From SZAS-79 sp965279075 (lineage in GTDB: Bacteria > Pseudomonadota > Gammaproteobacteria > Burkholderiales > SG8-39), in the NCBI GenBank assembly GCA_965279075.1, contig CBDIHI010000009.1, positions 310,001 through 374,000 on the forward strand: a stretch of DNA of 64,000 nucleotides, in the 5' to 3' direction. Shown here in pieces: positions 34,376 to 43,951 of the stretch. A program made the position numbers and the translations under genes. Every line of letters begins with the position of its first letter. The stretch's first letter is position 1. The notes below the pieces were generated by a model. The model did not search any database, had not been told where the DNA came from, and was given only the letters and a program-made list of their open reading frames with translations.

Positions 34376-37150
34376 CTAGTGCGCCTTGTCCCAGTTCTCG
34401 CCGACGCCTATGTCGACGATGAGCTGGACATCCAGACGGCCCACGTTCTGCATCAGGTCCGGCAGCGCGCCCTTCACCGCATCGATCTCGCCGTCGGGCA
34501 CCTGCAGCACCAGTTCGTCGTGCACCTGCATGATGAGGAGGGTGGATAGACTGCCCGCCTCCAGCCAGTCCTGCACGCGCACCATCGCCAGCTTGATGAG
34601 GTCGGCCGCGGTGCCCTGCATGGGCGCGTTGATCGCGGCGCGCTCGGCGGCCTGCTTCCTCTGCGGCCCGCCGCTCCTGATCTCGGGCAGCCACAGCCGG
34701 CGGCCGAACACCGTCTCGACGTAGCCGCGGCTGCGCGCGAGCTCGCGCGTCTCCTGCATGTAGCGGGCGACCCCGGGGTAGCGCGTGAAGTAGCTGTCGA
34801 TGTAGGCCTGCGCGGTGACGCGCTCGATGCCGAGGTTCTGCGCGAGGCCGAAGGCCGACATGCCGTAGATCAGGCCGAAGTTGATCGCCTTGGCCGCGCG
34901 GCGTTCGTCGACCGTGACCTCGTCTATCCTGCGGCCGAACACCTCTGCGGCGGTGGCGCGGTGCACGTCGTGGCCGTGCTCGAAGGCGTGGCGCAGCCCG
35001 GCATCTCCCGACAGGTGGGCCATGATGCGCAGCTCGATCTGCGAATAGTCGGCGCTGACGAGCTTCCAGCCGGGCGGCGCGATGAACGCTTCGCGGATCC
35101 TGCGGCCCTGCGGCGTGCGGATCGGGATGTTCTGCAGGTTCGGGTCGTTCGAGGCGAGCCGGCCCGTGACCGCGACCGCCTGCGAATAGGTGGTGTGCAC
35201 GCGGCCGGTTTTCGCGTCCACCATGCGCGGCAGCTTGTCGGTATAGGTGGACTTGAGTTTCGCGATGCTGCGGTAATCGAGCAGCAGCTTCGGCAGCGGG
35301 AAGTCGGCAGCGAGCTCCTGCAGCACGTCCTCGTCGGTGGACGGCTGGCCGCCGGGCGTCTTCTTCTTCACCGGCAGGCCCTGCTTCTCGAACAGGATCT
35401 CCTGGATCTGCTTGGGCGAGTTGAGGTTGAAGGGCTGGCCGGCCGCCTCGTGGGCCTTCTGCTCCAGCGCCATCATCTCGAGGCCAAGTTCGTGGCTCTG
35501 CGCTTCCAGCCGCGCCGAGTCGAGCAGCACGCCGTTGGTCTCCATCTTCAGGAGCACCGGCATCACCGGCATCTCGATGGTCTCGTAGACGAGCTTCAGC
35601 TTGTCGTCGGCCGCGATCCTCGGGTAAAGCGCCTCGTGGACTGCGAGCGTGCAGTCGGCGTCCTCCGCCGAATACTGCGTCGCGCGCTCCACGTCGACCT
35701 CGGCGAACGAGATCCTGGAGGCCCCCTTGCCGGTCACGGCGTCGTAACTGATCGTCTCCCACCCGAGGTGCCGCCGCGCAAGGGTTTCGAGGTCGTGCCG
35801 CTCGTGCACCTCGAAAACGTAGGATTCCAGCAGCGTGTCGTGCGCAATCCCGCGCAGCGCAACGCCGTGGTTGGCGAGGATGTGCGCGTCGAACTTCAGG
35901 TTCTGCCCGACCTTGACGGGCTTCACGTCCTCGAGCCAGGGCCGCAGGATCTCCAGTGCCTTGGCCGCGCCCATCTGGTCGGGCGCGCCGGCATAGCTGT
36001 GGGCGACGGGCACGTAATACGCCACGTCGTCGAACGCGAACGACAGGCCCACGAGATTGGCCGTCATCGGCTCGAGGCCGTCGGTCTCGGTGTCGAATCC
36101 CACCAGTGCGGCCCGTTCCAGCCGGGCAGAGAGTTCGCGCAGCCCCGCCTCGTCGATGACCATTGCGTAGCTGCGGCGGGCCCGGTCCGGGGGAGCCGGC
36201 GCCGGCGCGGGGGAGGCGGCTGCAGTCGCGGAGGTGCGGAATTCGCGCCCGTCGGTCGCGGCCTTGCCCGGAGGCGCATCGCCCTCGAGCTCCCGCAGGC
36301 GGCTCTTGAAGCCGAAGCGCGCGAACAGTTCCTTCAGCTTGGCCTCGTCGTACGGGTCCTTGTGCAGGTCCTCCAACGTCACCGGCAGCACGCAGTCGCG
36401 CTTCATCGTGAGCAGCCAGCGGGCCTTGGGCAGCCACTCGAGGGATTTCCTCAGGTTCTCGCCGACCACGCCGCCGATCTCCCCGGCGTGCGCGACCACC
36501 GCATCGAGCGACCCATACTGCGCGATCCACTTCGCCGCGGTCTTCGGGCCGACCTTCGGCACGCCGGGCACGTTGTCGACGGCGTCGCCCACCAGCGAGT
36601 AGAAGTCGACGATCAGTTCCGGCGGCACGCCGAACTTCTCCTTCACGCCCGCGATGTCGAGCTTCTCGTTGGTCATGGTGTTGACGAGAGTGACGCGCTC
36701 GTCGACCAACTGCGCGAGGTCCTTGTCACCGGTGGAGATCACACAGCGCATGCCGGCGTTCTTCGCGCGCTCGGCGAGCGTCGCGATCACGTCGTCGGCC
36801 TCGACGCCGTCGACGCCGACCACGGGCCAGCCCATGGCCACGATGGCTTCCTTGAGCGGTTCGATCTGCACGACGAGGTCATCCGGCATCGGCGAGCGGT
36901 GCGCCTTGTACTCCGGGTACGCGTCGTCGCGGAACGTCTTCGCCTTGGTGTCGAATACGCAAGCCCTGGCCGCGGCCTTGTAGTCGGAGGACAGCCGCCG
37001 TAGCATGCTGAGCACTCCCGAGATGGCCCCGGTGGGCTCTCCCTGGGCGTTCTTCAGCTCGGGCAGCGCGTGGAAAGCGCGGTAGAGGTACGACGAGCCG
37101 TCGACCAGCAGCAGCGTGGCGGGGATTTCTTCTTGGGGATTGGATGACAC
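34376..37150 (-). CDS. polA: DNA polymerase I
   Basis: 924 residues from the GTG at 37150. The N-terminal 5'-nuclease domain has LLLVDGSSYLYRAFHA and GVPKVGPKTAAKW. The proofreading domain appears catalytically complete: FDTETDGLEP, GQNLKFDAHIL and YSAEDADCTLAVHEAL supply the DEDDy residues. The polymerase domain has SADYSQIELRIMAHLSGD (motif A), RRAAKAINFGLIYG (motif B) and MQVHDELVLQV (motif C). Its start is one base away from the divergent LOG-family ATG. The toxin-antitoxin pair follows its 3' end. Confidence 0.96.
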   Translation of the reverse strand: MSSNPQEEIPATLLLVDGSSYLYRAFHALPELKNAQGEPTGAISGVLSMLRRLSSDYKAAARACVFDTKAKTFRDDAYPEYKAHRSPMPDDLVVQIEPLKEAIVAMGWPVVGVDGVEADDVIATLAERAKNAGMRCVISTGDKDLAQLVDERVTLVNTMTNEKLDIAGVKEKFGVPPELIVDFYSLVGDAVDNVPGVPKVGPKTAAKWIAQYGSLDAVVAHAGEIGGVVGENLRKSLEWLPKARWLLTMKRDCVLPVTLEDLHKDPYDEAKLKELFARFGFKSRLRELEGDAPPGKAATDGREFRTSATAAASPAPAPAPPDRARRSYAMVIDEAGLRELSARLERAALVGFDTETDGLEPMTANLVGLSFAFDDVAYYVPVAHSYAGAPDQMGAAKALEILRPWLEDVKPVKVGQNLKFDAHILANHGVALRGIAHDTLLESYVFEVHERHDLETLARRHLGWETISYDAVTGKGASRISFAEVDVERATQYSAEDADCTLAVHEALYPRIAADDKLKLVYETIEMPVMPVLLKMETNGVLLDSARLEAQSHELGLEMMALEQKAHEAAGQPFNLNSPKQIQEILFEKQGLPVKKKTPGGQPSTDEDVLQELAADFPLPKLLLDYRSIAKLKSTYTDKLPRMVDAKTGRVHTTYSQAVAVTGRLASNDPNLQNIPIRTPQGRRIREAFIAPPGWKLVSADYSQIELRIMAHLSGDAGLRHAFEHGHDVHRATAAEVFGRRIDEVTVDERRAAKAINFGLIYGMSAFGLAQNLGIERVTAQAYIDSYFTRYPGVARYMQETRELARSRGYVETVFGRRLWLPEIRSGGPQRKQAAERAAINAPMQGTAADLIKLAMVRVQDWLEAGSLSTLLIMQVHDELVLQVPDGEIDAVKGALPDLMQNVGRLDVQLIVDIGVGENWDKAH

Positions 37151-37151
37151 G

Positions 37152-37868
37152 ATGAGTGATCTTGACGAGCTTCCGGTACCGGCCGACCCGGGCATCGACA
37201 CCTCGCGCGAGGCGTGGCGGGTGTTCGGGATTATGTCAGAGTTCGTCGAGGCCACCGAGCGCCTGTCGCGCATCCGCCCGGCGGTGTCGATTTTCGGCAG
37301 TGCGCGGGTGTCGGCCGACTCGGCCGAGTACATGCTCGCCGAGCAGACCGCCCGGCTGCTGTCGGACGCGGGGTTTGCGGTGATTTCCGGCGGGGGGCCG
37401 GGCGTCATGGAGGCCGCCAACAAGGGCGCCTTCTTCGGCAAGTCGCCGTCCGTGGGCCTCAACATCCAGCTGAAGCATGAGCAGCACCCCAACCCCTACC
37501 TGGACATCAGCCTGAGCTTCAAGCACTTCTTCGCGCGCAAGGTGATGTTCGTGAAATTCGCCTGCGCCTATGTCGTCATGCCGGGAGGGTTCGGCACGCT
37601 GGACGAGCTTTTCGAGGCGCTGGTGCTGGTGCAGACCAAGAAGACCCGCCCGATGCCGATCATCCTGATGCATTCGCAGTTCTGGGCCGGGCTGGTGGAC
37701 TGGATCCGGGGGCGGCTGCTCGACGAGAAGATGATCGACGCGGACGACGTCGGCCTGATCCAGGTGATCGACGACCCCAAGGATGTCGTCGAGGCGATCT
37801 TCACGCACTACGAGAAACGCGGTTTCCAGCTGCTGCCCTCGGAGCGCGAGGTGATGCTCAACCTCTAG
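37152..37868 (+). CDS. LOG-family (TIGR00730-type) Rossmann protein
   Basis: 238 residues from the ATG at 37152 (MSDLDELPVPADPG). VSIFGSARVSADS, ISGGGPGVMEAANKGA and the signature PGGFGTLDELFEAL match the LOG family, whose members hydrolyse cytokinin or nucleoside monophosphates to free base and ribose phosphate. A longer upstream frame would overlap polA. Substrate is unproven; some relatives act as PpnN-type nucleosidases, but this protein lacks the extra domains of PpnN. Confidence 0.88.
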   Translation: MSDLDELPVPADPGIDTSREAWRVFGIMSEFVEATERLSRIRPAVSIFGSARVSADSAEYMLAEQTARLLSDAGFAVISGGGPGVMEAANKGAFFGKSPSVGLNIQLKHEQHPNPYLDISLSFKHFFARKVMFVKFACAYVVMPGGFGTLDELFEALVLVQTKKTRPMPIILMHSQFWAGLVDWIRGRLLDEKMIDADDVGLIQVIDDPKDVVEAIFTHYEKRGFQLLPSEREVMLNL

Positions 37869-37900
37869 GCGGGCCCCACTTCGCGCCCGGGCACTTCTGC

Positions 37901-37906
37901 TAGAAT
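37901..37906 (+). promoter_or_regulatory. candidate -10 element (TAGAAT) for DUF2782-thrB
   Basis: TAGAAT in the 58-bp gap, 21 bp before the DUF2782 ATG; the -35 is weak. Confidence 0.3.
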
Positions 37907-37926
37907 CGCCTCGGATCCGAACCGCC

Positions 37927-38265
37927 ATGCGCAAACTCCTTTTCCCCCTCCTTCTGGCCGCCGCGCTGCCCGCCTTGGCGCAGAGCGGCCCGTTGCCGAA
38001 GCTCGAGCCGCTGCCGGCCCCGCCGCCCATGGCGCCGGGGCTGTCGGACGACGACACCGGGCCGCGCGTCAACATACCGGTGCAGCGGGAGGACAAGGTC
38101 GAGGAGGTCCGTGAGAACGGCCGCGTGGTGATGATGAAGGTCACGCCGCCCAACGGCGTCCCGTACTACCTGATGGACACCACCGGCAACGGCACCTGGA
38201 CCCGCCGCGACTCGCTCGACACGGGCGTGCGCGTGCCGATGTGGACCATCCGCACCTTCGACTGA
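37927..38265 (+). CDS. DUF2782 family exported protein
   Basis: 112-residue protein with an N-terminal signal (cleaved about ALA-QS, residue 19), a Pro-rich linker (LPAPPPMAPG), and a small domain with VRENGRVVMMKVTPPNGVPYYLMD, the DUF2782 signature. Function unknown, probably periplasmic. It lies 5 bp before thrB; this DUF2782-thrB pairing near polA recurs in betaproteobacteria. Confidence 0.87.
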   Translation: MRKLLFPLLLAAALPALAQSGPLPKLEPLPAPPPMAPGLSDDDTGPRVNIPVQREDKVEEVRENGRVVMMKVTPPNGVPYYLMDTTGNGTWTRRDSLDTGVRVPMWTIRTFD

Positions 38266-38269
38266 TCGC

Positions 38270-39226
38270 TTGTCGGTCTTCACGCCGGTCACCGAAGCCC
38301 AGCTTGCCGTCTGGCTGAAGGGCTATTCCCTCGGGACGCTCGAGAAGCTCGAGCCCATCGCCGCGGGGATCGAGAACACCAACTACTTCGTCACCACTTC
38401 GCAGGGCGCGTACGTACTGACGCTCTTCGAGAAGCTGACGGCGAAGGAGCTGCCCTTCTACCTCAACCTGATGGCACACCTTGCGCGCCACGGGATCCCC
38501 TGCCCGGCGCCGATCGCGGACCTTGCCGACCGGTTCCTCGGTGAGCTGAACGGCAAGCCTGCCGCTCTGGTCACGCGCCTCGCAGGCAAGTCCGTCATGC
38601 GCCCCGGGCGTGGCGAATGCGCGCAGCTCGGCGCAGTGCTCGCGCGGATGCACCTTGCCGGACGCTCCTACCCCGGCTTCCTCGAGAACCCGCGCGGGCC
38701 GCGCTGGTGGAAGGAGGCCGCGCCGCTGGTGCGCCCCTTTCTCGACGCCGGGCGGCAGGCCCTGCTTGACGCCGAGATGGCGTTCCAGGGCCTGCACCGC
38801 TTTCCCGACCTGCCGCGCGGCCCGGTGCACGCCGACCTCTTCCGCGACAACGCGTTGTTCGACGCGGGGCGCCTGTCGGCCGTGTACGACTACTACTTCG
38901 CCGGCGTAGACGTGCTGCTGTTCGACGTCGCGGTCTGCGCCAACGACTGGTGCCTGGTGGATCCCGCAAATGACCGCCGTTTCGACGCGGAGCTCGTGGG
39001 CGCCTTCCTCGCGGAATACGCTGCGGTCCGGCCTTTCACGCCGGCCGAGCGTGAGGCATGGCCGACCATGCTGCGCGGCGCTGCGCTGCGCTTCTGGTTG
39101 TCGCGGCTGTACGACTTCCACCTGCCGCGCCCGGGGGAACTCGTCCACGCGCATGACCCGGAGCACTTCCGCGAAATCCTTGCGTTGCGGGCCGACCCGG
39201 GGTTCGCCGCCCCGTGGGCGGGTTGA
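38270..39226 (+). CDS. thrB: homoserine kinase (ThrB type II, APH-like fold)
   Basis: Phosphorylates homoserine on the way to threonine. 318 residues, of the aminoglycoside-phosphotransferase-fold type used by beta- and some gammaproteobacteria. IAAGIENTNYFV is the nucleotide loop, GPVHADLFRDNALF carries the catalytic Asp and metal-binding Asn, and the FDVAVCANDW segment follows. The start codon is TTG 4 bp after DUF2782. Confidence 0.93.
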   Translation: MSVFTPVTEAQLAVWLKGYSLGTLEKLEPIAAGIENTNYFVTTSQGAYVLTLFEKLTAKELPFYLNLMAHLARHGIPCPAPIADLADRFLGELNGKPAALVTRLAGKSVMRPGRGECAQLGAVLARMHLAGRSYPGFLENPRGPRWWKEAAPLVRPFLDAGRQALLDAEMAFQGLHRFPDLPRGPVHADLFRDNALFDAGRLSAVYDYYFAGVDVLLFDVAVCANDWCLVDPANDRRFDAELVGAFLAEYAAVRPFTPAEREAWPTMLRGAALRFWLSRLYDFHLPRPGELVHAHDPEHFREILALRADPGFAAPWAG

Positions 39227-39228
39227 GC

Positions 39229-40026
39229 GTGCAGGCGAGGCTCGTCCCCGGCGCGCGTGGATGGCGCTGGCTGTCCGAGGGCTGGCGGCTGTTCCGCACG
39301 GGTCCGGTGATGTGGCTGATGCTCGTGCTCGCCTACTGGATGCTGATGACCTTCGTCAGCGTGATCCCCTTTGTCGGCGTCGTGGCGGCGGTGGTGCTCG
39401 TCCCGGGGTTCTCGATGGCATTCATGGCGGCTGCCCGCAACAGCGAAAGGGGCGAGCCGGTCACGTTGTCGCTCCTGTTTGCCGGTTTGCGCGACAACCC
39501 GCGTCCGCAACTAGCGCTCGGCGCGGTGTACTTCGTGCTGATGATCCTGGTGCTGGCCTCCAGCGCCCTTGCCGACGGCGGGGACCTTGCGCGCTGGATG
39601 GTGACCGGCGCACGGCCCACGGTGGACGTGCTCCAGTCCGACAGTTTCCTGTTCGCACTCGCGTTGGCCGCCACGGCCTACCTGCCGGTGATGATGTTGA
39701 TGTGGTTCTCCCCCGTGCTGGTCGCCTGGCACGCGATGCCTGTGCCGAAGGCGCTGTTCTATTCGCTCTTTGCCTGCCTGATGAACTGGCGCCCCTTCAC
39801 GACCTACGGCATCGCATCGGCGCTGGCGCTGATCGTGCTGCCGCTGGTCGTCCTGTTCGTGCTGATCGTGGTTTCGGGCGGGACCGCGCGCCCCGCGCTC
39901 ATGGGACTGCTGTTCCCGCTCGTGTTCTCGCTGATGCCGGTGATGTTCGCGAGCTTCTACGCCTGCTATCGCGACGTTTTCGCGCCGGCCCCCGCTTCCG
40001 CCGAGCCCCCTGTCACGCCGCTGTAG
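39229..40026 (+). CDS. BPSS1780-family integral membrane protein
   Basis: About 265 residues from the GTG at 39229 (the GTG at 39214 or TTG at 39223 are possible). Multi-pass: hydrophobic segments around VMWLMLVLAYWMLMTFVS, VVAAVVLVPGFSMAFM, LALGAVYFVLMILVLA, LALAATAYLPVMMLMWF, ALALIVLPLVVLFVLIV and GLLFPLVFSLMPVMFASF. N-terminal ARGWRWLSEGWRLFR-type sequence is the family mark. Function unknown. It is coupled to thrB by immediate adjacency. Confidence 0.8.
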   Translation: MQARLVPGARGWRWLSEGWRLFRTGPVMWLMLVLAYWMLMTFVSVIPFVGVVAAVVLVPGFSMAFMAAARNSERGEPVTLSLLFAGLRDNPRPQLALGAVYFVLMILVLASSALADGGDLARWMVTGARPTVDVLQSDSFLFALALAATAYLPVMMLMWFSPVLVAWHAMPVPKALFYSLFACLMNWRPFTTYGIASALALIVLPLVVLFVLIVVSGGTARPALMGLLFPLVFSLMPVMFASFYACYRDVFAPAPASAEPPVTPL

Positions 40027-40043
40027 CCCTTGCGGGCGTAGGG

Positions 40044-40058
40044 TTGTGCGGCGCACAA
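40044..40058 (+). promoter_or_regulatory. inverted repeat upstream of the DUF3683 oxidoreductase gene
   Basis: TTGTGC-GGC-GCACAA, perfect 6-bp arms around 3 bp, centred 26 bp before a TAGAAT -10-like hexamer (40077-40082). That places it over the expected -35 region. It looks like an operator for a dimeric regulator; no regulator gene is adjacent, so the factor is unknown. Confidence 0.35.
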
Positions 40059-40076
40059 GCCGCGTGCGGGGTGGGA

Positions 40077-40082
40077 TAGAAT
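40077..40082 (+). promoter_or_regulatory. candidate -10 element (TAGAAT) for the DUF3683 oxidoreductase
   Basis: TAGAAT 28 bp before the ATG at 40111, in an 84-bp gap; see the inverted repeat just upstream. Confidence 0.3.
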
Positions 40083-40110
40083 TCCCGCCTCTCCCGTCCC
40101 GAAGCTCCCC

Positions 40111-43100
40111 ATGCAGCGCCTGCGCGAGATCCCCTACAACTACACCTCGTTCTCGGACCGCGAGATCGTGCTGCGCCTGCTCGGCGCGGGCGGCTGGGAC
40201 CTGATCAGCGAGTTGCGCGCCGAGCGGCGCACGGGGCGTTCGGCGCGCATGCTGTACGAGGTGCTCGGCGAGATCTGGGTCGTGCAGCGCAATCCCTACC
40301 TCGAAGACGACCTGCTCGAGCATCCCGAGCGGCGCGGGCAGGTACTTGCCGGGATGAGAAAGCGCCTCGAGGAGATCGAGGTGCGGCGCGGCGAGAGCGA
40401 CAAGGTCGGCGGGTTGCTGTCCGCCGCGCGCGAGGCGGTGGCCAAGTTCGAGGCGGCATTCGACGAGACCCGCGCCCTGCGCCGCAAGGCGTTGCGCCGC
40501 CTCTCGAGGGTGACGCGCAAGGACAACATCGCGTTCGACGGCTTCGCACGCGTGTCGCACGTGACCGACGCCACCGACTGGCGCGTCGAGTACCCGTTCG
40601 TGGTGGTCTCCCCGGACACCGAGGAGGAGGTGCAGGCCATCGTGCGCGAACTGATCGCGCTGGGCCTCACGATCATCCCGCGCGGCGGCGGCACCGGTTA
40701 CACCGGCGGTGCCGTGCCGCTCACGCGGCGCTCCGCCGTCGTGAACACCGAAAAGCTCGAGACTCTCGGTGCGGTGGAGGACACGCTGCTGCCCGGGCTC
40801 GACCGCGCGACGACGACGATCCGTTGCGGCGCGGGCGTCGTCACGCGCCGGGTGATGGATGCGGCCGACGTCGCGGGCCTCGTGTTCGCCGTCGACCCGA
40901 CTTCCGCGGACGCTTCGTGCATCGGCGGCAACGTCGCGATGAACGCCGGCGGCAAGAAGGCCGTGATGTGGGGCACCGCGATCGACAACCTCGCCTCCTG
41001 GCGCATGGTCACGCCGGACGCCGAGTGGCTCGAGGTGGAGCGCGTCGGCCACAACCTCGGGAAGATCCACGATGCGGACAAGGCGGTGTTCCGCGTCTGC
41101 CGCTATGCCGCCGACGGCAGGAAGCTCCTCGGCGAGCGCCGCATCGAAGTCCCCGGCAGCGCCTTCCGCAAGGCGGGCCTTGGCAAGGACGTGACCGACA
41201 AGTTCCTCGGCGGGCTGCCGGGCGTGCAGAAGGAGGGCACCGACGGGATCATCACTTCGGCGCGCTTCATCCTGCACCGCATGCCCGCGCACATCCGCAC
41301 GGTGTGCCTTGAGTTCTTCGGCAACACGCACGACGCGGTGCCGGCCATCGTCGAGATCAAGGACTACCTCGACGCGCACCCGTCGGCGATGCTTGCGGGC
41401 CTCGAGCACCTCGACGAGCGGTACGTGAAGGCCGTCGGCTACGCGACCAAGGCGCGGCGCAACCAGCGGCCGAAGATGGTGCTGTTCGGCGACATCGTCG
41501 GCGACGGCGTCGACGACGTCGCGAGCGCCGCATCCGCCGTGGTGCGCATGGCCAACGCGCGTGGCGGCGAGGGCTTCGTCGCGGTCTCGGCCGAGACGAG
41601 GAAGCGCTTCTGGCTCGACCGCGCGCGCACCGCCGCGATCGCCAAGCACACCAACGCGTTCAAGATCAACGAGGACGTGGTGATCCCGCTGCCGCGGCTC
41701 GCCGACTACTCGGACGGCATCGAGCGCATCAACATCGAACTGTCGATCGGCAACAAGCTCGAGCTGCTCGACGCGCTGCAGGCGTACTTCGAGGGCGAGC
41801 TGCCGCTGGTGCAGCAGGACGTGAAGATCGCCGCCGCCGAGCTGCTCGGCGAGCGGCCGCAGCGTGCGCTGGAAGCCATCGCCAAGGTACGCGAGCGCTG
41901 GCAGTGGCTGATCGGCCACCTCGATTCGCCGGCGTCCGAGATGGGCTCCGGGATGTCCGGGTGGGGCGCCCTGCACACCGAGCTCTCGCAGAAGTACGCC
42001 ACCGTCTTCGAGGCGGTGCAGGCGCACGCGCTGCGGGTCTCCTGGAAGGCGGAACTGCGCGAGGACCTGCTGCGCATCTTCAGCGGCCTCGCGTTCGGCA
42101 GGATCGTCGAGGGCGCGGAGGCGACCCACAGGAAGGTGCTGCGCGGCCGCGTTTTCGTCGCGCTGCACATGCACGCGGGCGACGGCAACGTCCATACGAA
42201 CATCCCGGTGAACTCGGACGACTACCTGATGCTGCAGCGGGCGAACGACGCGGTGGCCCGCATCATGAAGCTCGCGAAGTCGCTCGGCGGCGTGATCTCC
42301 GGCGAGCACGGCATCGGCATCACCAAGATGGACTACCTCGAGCCGGGTGAGATCGAGGCCTTCCGCGCCTACAAGGAAGAGGTCGACCCCAAGGGCCATT
42401 TCAACGCCGGCAAGCTGCTGGCGGGGGGCGACCTCGCCAACGCGTACACCCCCAGCTTCTCGCTGCTCGGCGCCGAGTCGCTGATCCTCGAGCAGTCGGA
42501 CCTCGGGCGGATCAACGAATCGATCAAGGACTGCCTGCGCTGCGGCAAATGCAAGCCCGTCTGTGCGACCCATGTGCCGCGCGCGAACCTGATGTACTCG
42601 CCGCGCAACAAGATCCTTGCGACTTCGCTCCTGACCGAGGCGTTCCTCTACGAGGAGCAGACCCGCCGCGGCGTGTCGTTCGCGCACTACGACGAGTTCA
42701 GCGACGTGGCCGACCACTGCACCGTCTGCCACAAGTGCGAGAGCCCCTGCCCGGTGGACATCGATTTCGGCGACGTGTCGATCGCGATGCGGAACCTCCT
42801 GCGCCGCCAGGGCAAGCGCCGCTTCAACCCGGGCACGGCCGCCTCGATGCTGTTCCTCAACGCCACCGACCCGCGCAAGATCAAGCTGGTGCGTACCGCG
42901 ATGATCGAATGGGGCTACGGGCTGCAGCGGTTCGCCTACGGCCTTGCGAAGCGCGCCGGCCTCGCGGGCAGGCAGACCCGGCGCCCGCCCGCGACCACCG
43001 GCAAGCCCGCGCTCAGGGCGCAGGTGGTGCACTTCATCAACAAGCCGATGCCCGGCAACCTGCCCAAGAAGACCGCGCGCGCGCTGCTGGACGTGGAGGA

Positions 43101-43938
43101 CGCGCGGATCGTGCCGATCATCCGCGACCCGCGCAAGGTCACCGAGGACTCGGACGCGGTGTTCTACTTCCCGGGCTGCGGCTCGGAGCGCCTGTTCTCA
43201 CAGGTGGGCCTGGCCACGCAGGCGATGCTCTACGAGGTCGGGGCGCAGTGCGTGCTGCCGCCGGGATACCTGTGCTGCGGCTACCCGCAGACGTCGGCGG
43301 GCGAGGCGGAGCAGGGCGAGCGCATCATCACGCAGAACCGCGTGCTGTTCCACCGCCTCGCCACCACGCTCAACTACCTCGACATCAAGACCGTCATCGT
43401 GTCGTGCGGGACGTGCATGGACCAGCTGGAGAAGTACGAGTTCGGGAAGATCTTCCCAGGCTGCCGGCTGCTCGACATCCACGAGTACCTGCTGGAGAAG
43501 GGCGTGAGGCTCGAAGGCGTCGAGGGCACGCGCTACATGTACCACGACCCCTGCCACTCGCCGATCAAGACCCAGCAGCCCATGAAGGTGGTGAATGCGC
43601 TGATGGGCGGCGACGTGGCGCTGTCCGCGCGTTGCTGCGGCGAGTCCGGCACGCTGGCGGTGACGCGCCCCGACATCTCGACGCAGGTGCGCTTCCGCAA
43701 GGAGGAGGAGTTCAGGAAGGGCGTTGCGGCGATCGAATCCGCGGGACACGCGGGAAGCGTGAAAATGCTCACATCCTGCCCGTCGTGCTTGCAAGGTTTG
43801 ACGCGCTTTGCGGATGACACCGGCGTGCAGTCCGATTATATTGTGGTGGAGTTGGCCCGCCACCTGCTCGGCCCCGAGTGGCTGCAGGGTTTCGTCCAGA
43901 AGGCCAACAACGGCGGGATCGAAAGGGTCCTGCTCTGA
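40111..43938 (+). CDS. FAD/FMN-linked oxidoreductase with DUF3683, 4Fe-4S and CCG domains
   Basis: 1275-residue fusion. Residues about 1-160 form a DUF3683-like N-terminal domain. The FAD-binding type-4 domain has IPRGGGTGYTGGAVPLTRR and GGNVAMNAGGKKA, followed by an FAD-oxidase C-terminal domain with HMHAGDGNVHTNIPV and SGEHGIG. Two 4Fe-4S motifs are CLRCGKCKPVC and CTVCHKCESPCPVD. GlpC/GlcF-like CCG domains have CCGYPQTSAGE, SCGTCMDQLEKYEF and CCGESGTLA. The plan resembles D-lactate or glycolate dehydrogenases that feed the quinone pool, here in one chain. The 2-hydroxyacid substrate is inferred and unproven. Neighbours give no pathway clue. Confidence 0.9.
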   Translation: MQRLREIPYNYTSFSDREIVLRLLGAGGWDLISELRAERRTGRSARMLYEVLGEIWVVQRNPYLEDDLLEHPERRGQVLAGMRKRLEEIEVRRGESDKVGGLLSAAREAVAKFEAAFDETRALRRKALRRLSRVTRKDNIAFDGFARVSHVTDATDWRVEYPFVVVSPDTEEEVQAIVRELIALGLTIIPRGGGTGYTGGAVPLTRRSAVVNTEKLETLGAVEDTLLPGLDRATTTIRCGAGVVTRRVMDAADVAGLVFAVDPTSADASCIGGNVAMNAGGKKAVMWGTAIDNLASWRMVTPDAEWLEVERVGHNLGKIHDADKAVFRVCRYAADGRKLLGERRIEVPGSAFRKAGLGKDVTDKFLGGLPGVQKEGTDGIITSARFILHRMPAHIRTVCLEFFGNTHDAVPAIVEIKDYLDAHPSAMLAGLEHLDERYVKAVGYATKARRNQRPKMVLFGDIVGDGVDDVASAASAVVRMANARGGEGFVAVSAETRKRFWLDRARTAAIAKHTNAFKINEDVVIPLPRLADYSDGIERINIELSIGNKLELLDALQAYFEGELPLVQQDVKIAAAELLGERPQRALEAIAKVRERWQWLIGHLDSPASEMGSGMSGWGALHTELSQKYATVFEAVQAHALRVSWKAELREDLLRIFSGLAFGRIVEGAEATHRKVLRGRVFVALHMHAGDGNVHTNIPVNSDDYLMLQRANDAVARIMKLAKSLGGVISGEHGIGITKMDYLEPGEIEAFRAYKEEVDPKGHFNAGKLLAGGDLANAYTPSFSLLGAESLILEQSDLGRINESIKDCLRCGKCKPVCATHVPRANLMYSPRNKILATSLLTEAFLYEEQTRRGVSFAHYDEFSDVADHCTVCHKCESPCPVDIDFGDVSIAMRNLLRRQGKRRFNPGTAASMLFLNATDPRKIKLVRTAMIEWGYGLQRFAYGLAKRAGLAGRQTRRPPATTGKPALRAQVVHFINKPMPGNLPKKTARALLDVEDARIVPIIRDPRKVTEDSDAVFYFPGCGSERLFSQVGLATQAMLYEVGAQCVLPPGYLCCGYPQTSAGEAEQGERIITQNRVLFHRLATTLNYLDIKTVIVSCGTCMDQLEKYEFGKIFPGCRLLDIHEYLLEKGVRLEGVEGTRYMYHDPCHSPIKTQQPMKVVNALMGGDVALSARCCGESGTLAVTRPDISTQVRFRKEEEFRKGVAAIESAGHAGSVKMLTSCPSCLQGLTRFADDTGVQSDYIVVELARHLLGPEWLQGFVQKANNGGIERVLL

Positions 43939-43951
43939 GGGGAACCGGGGG

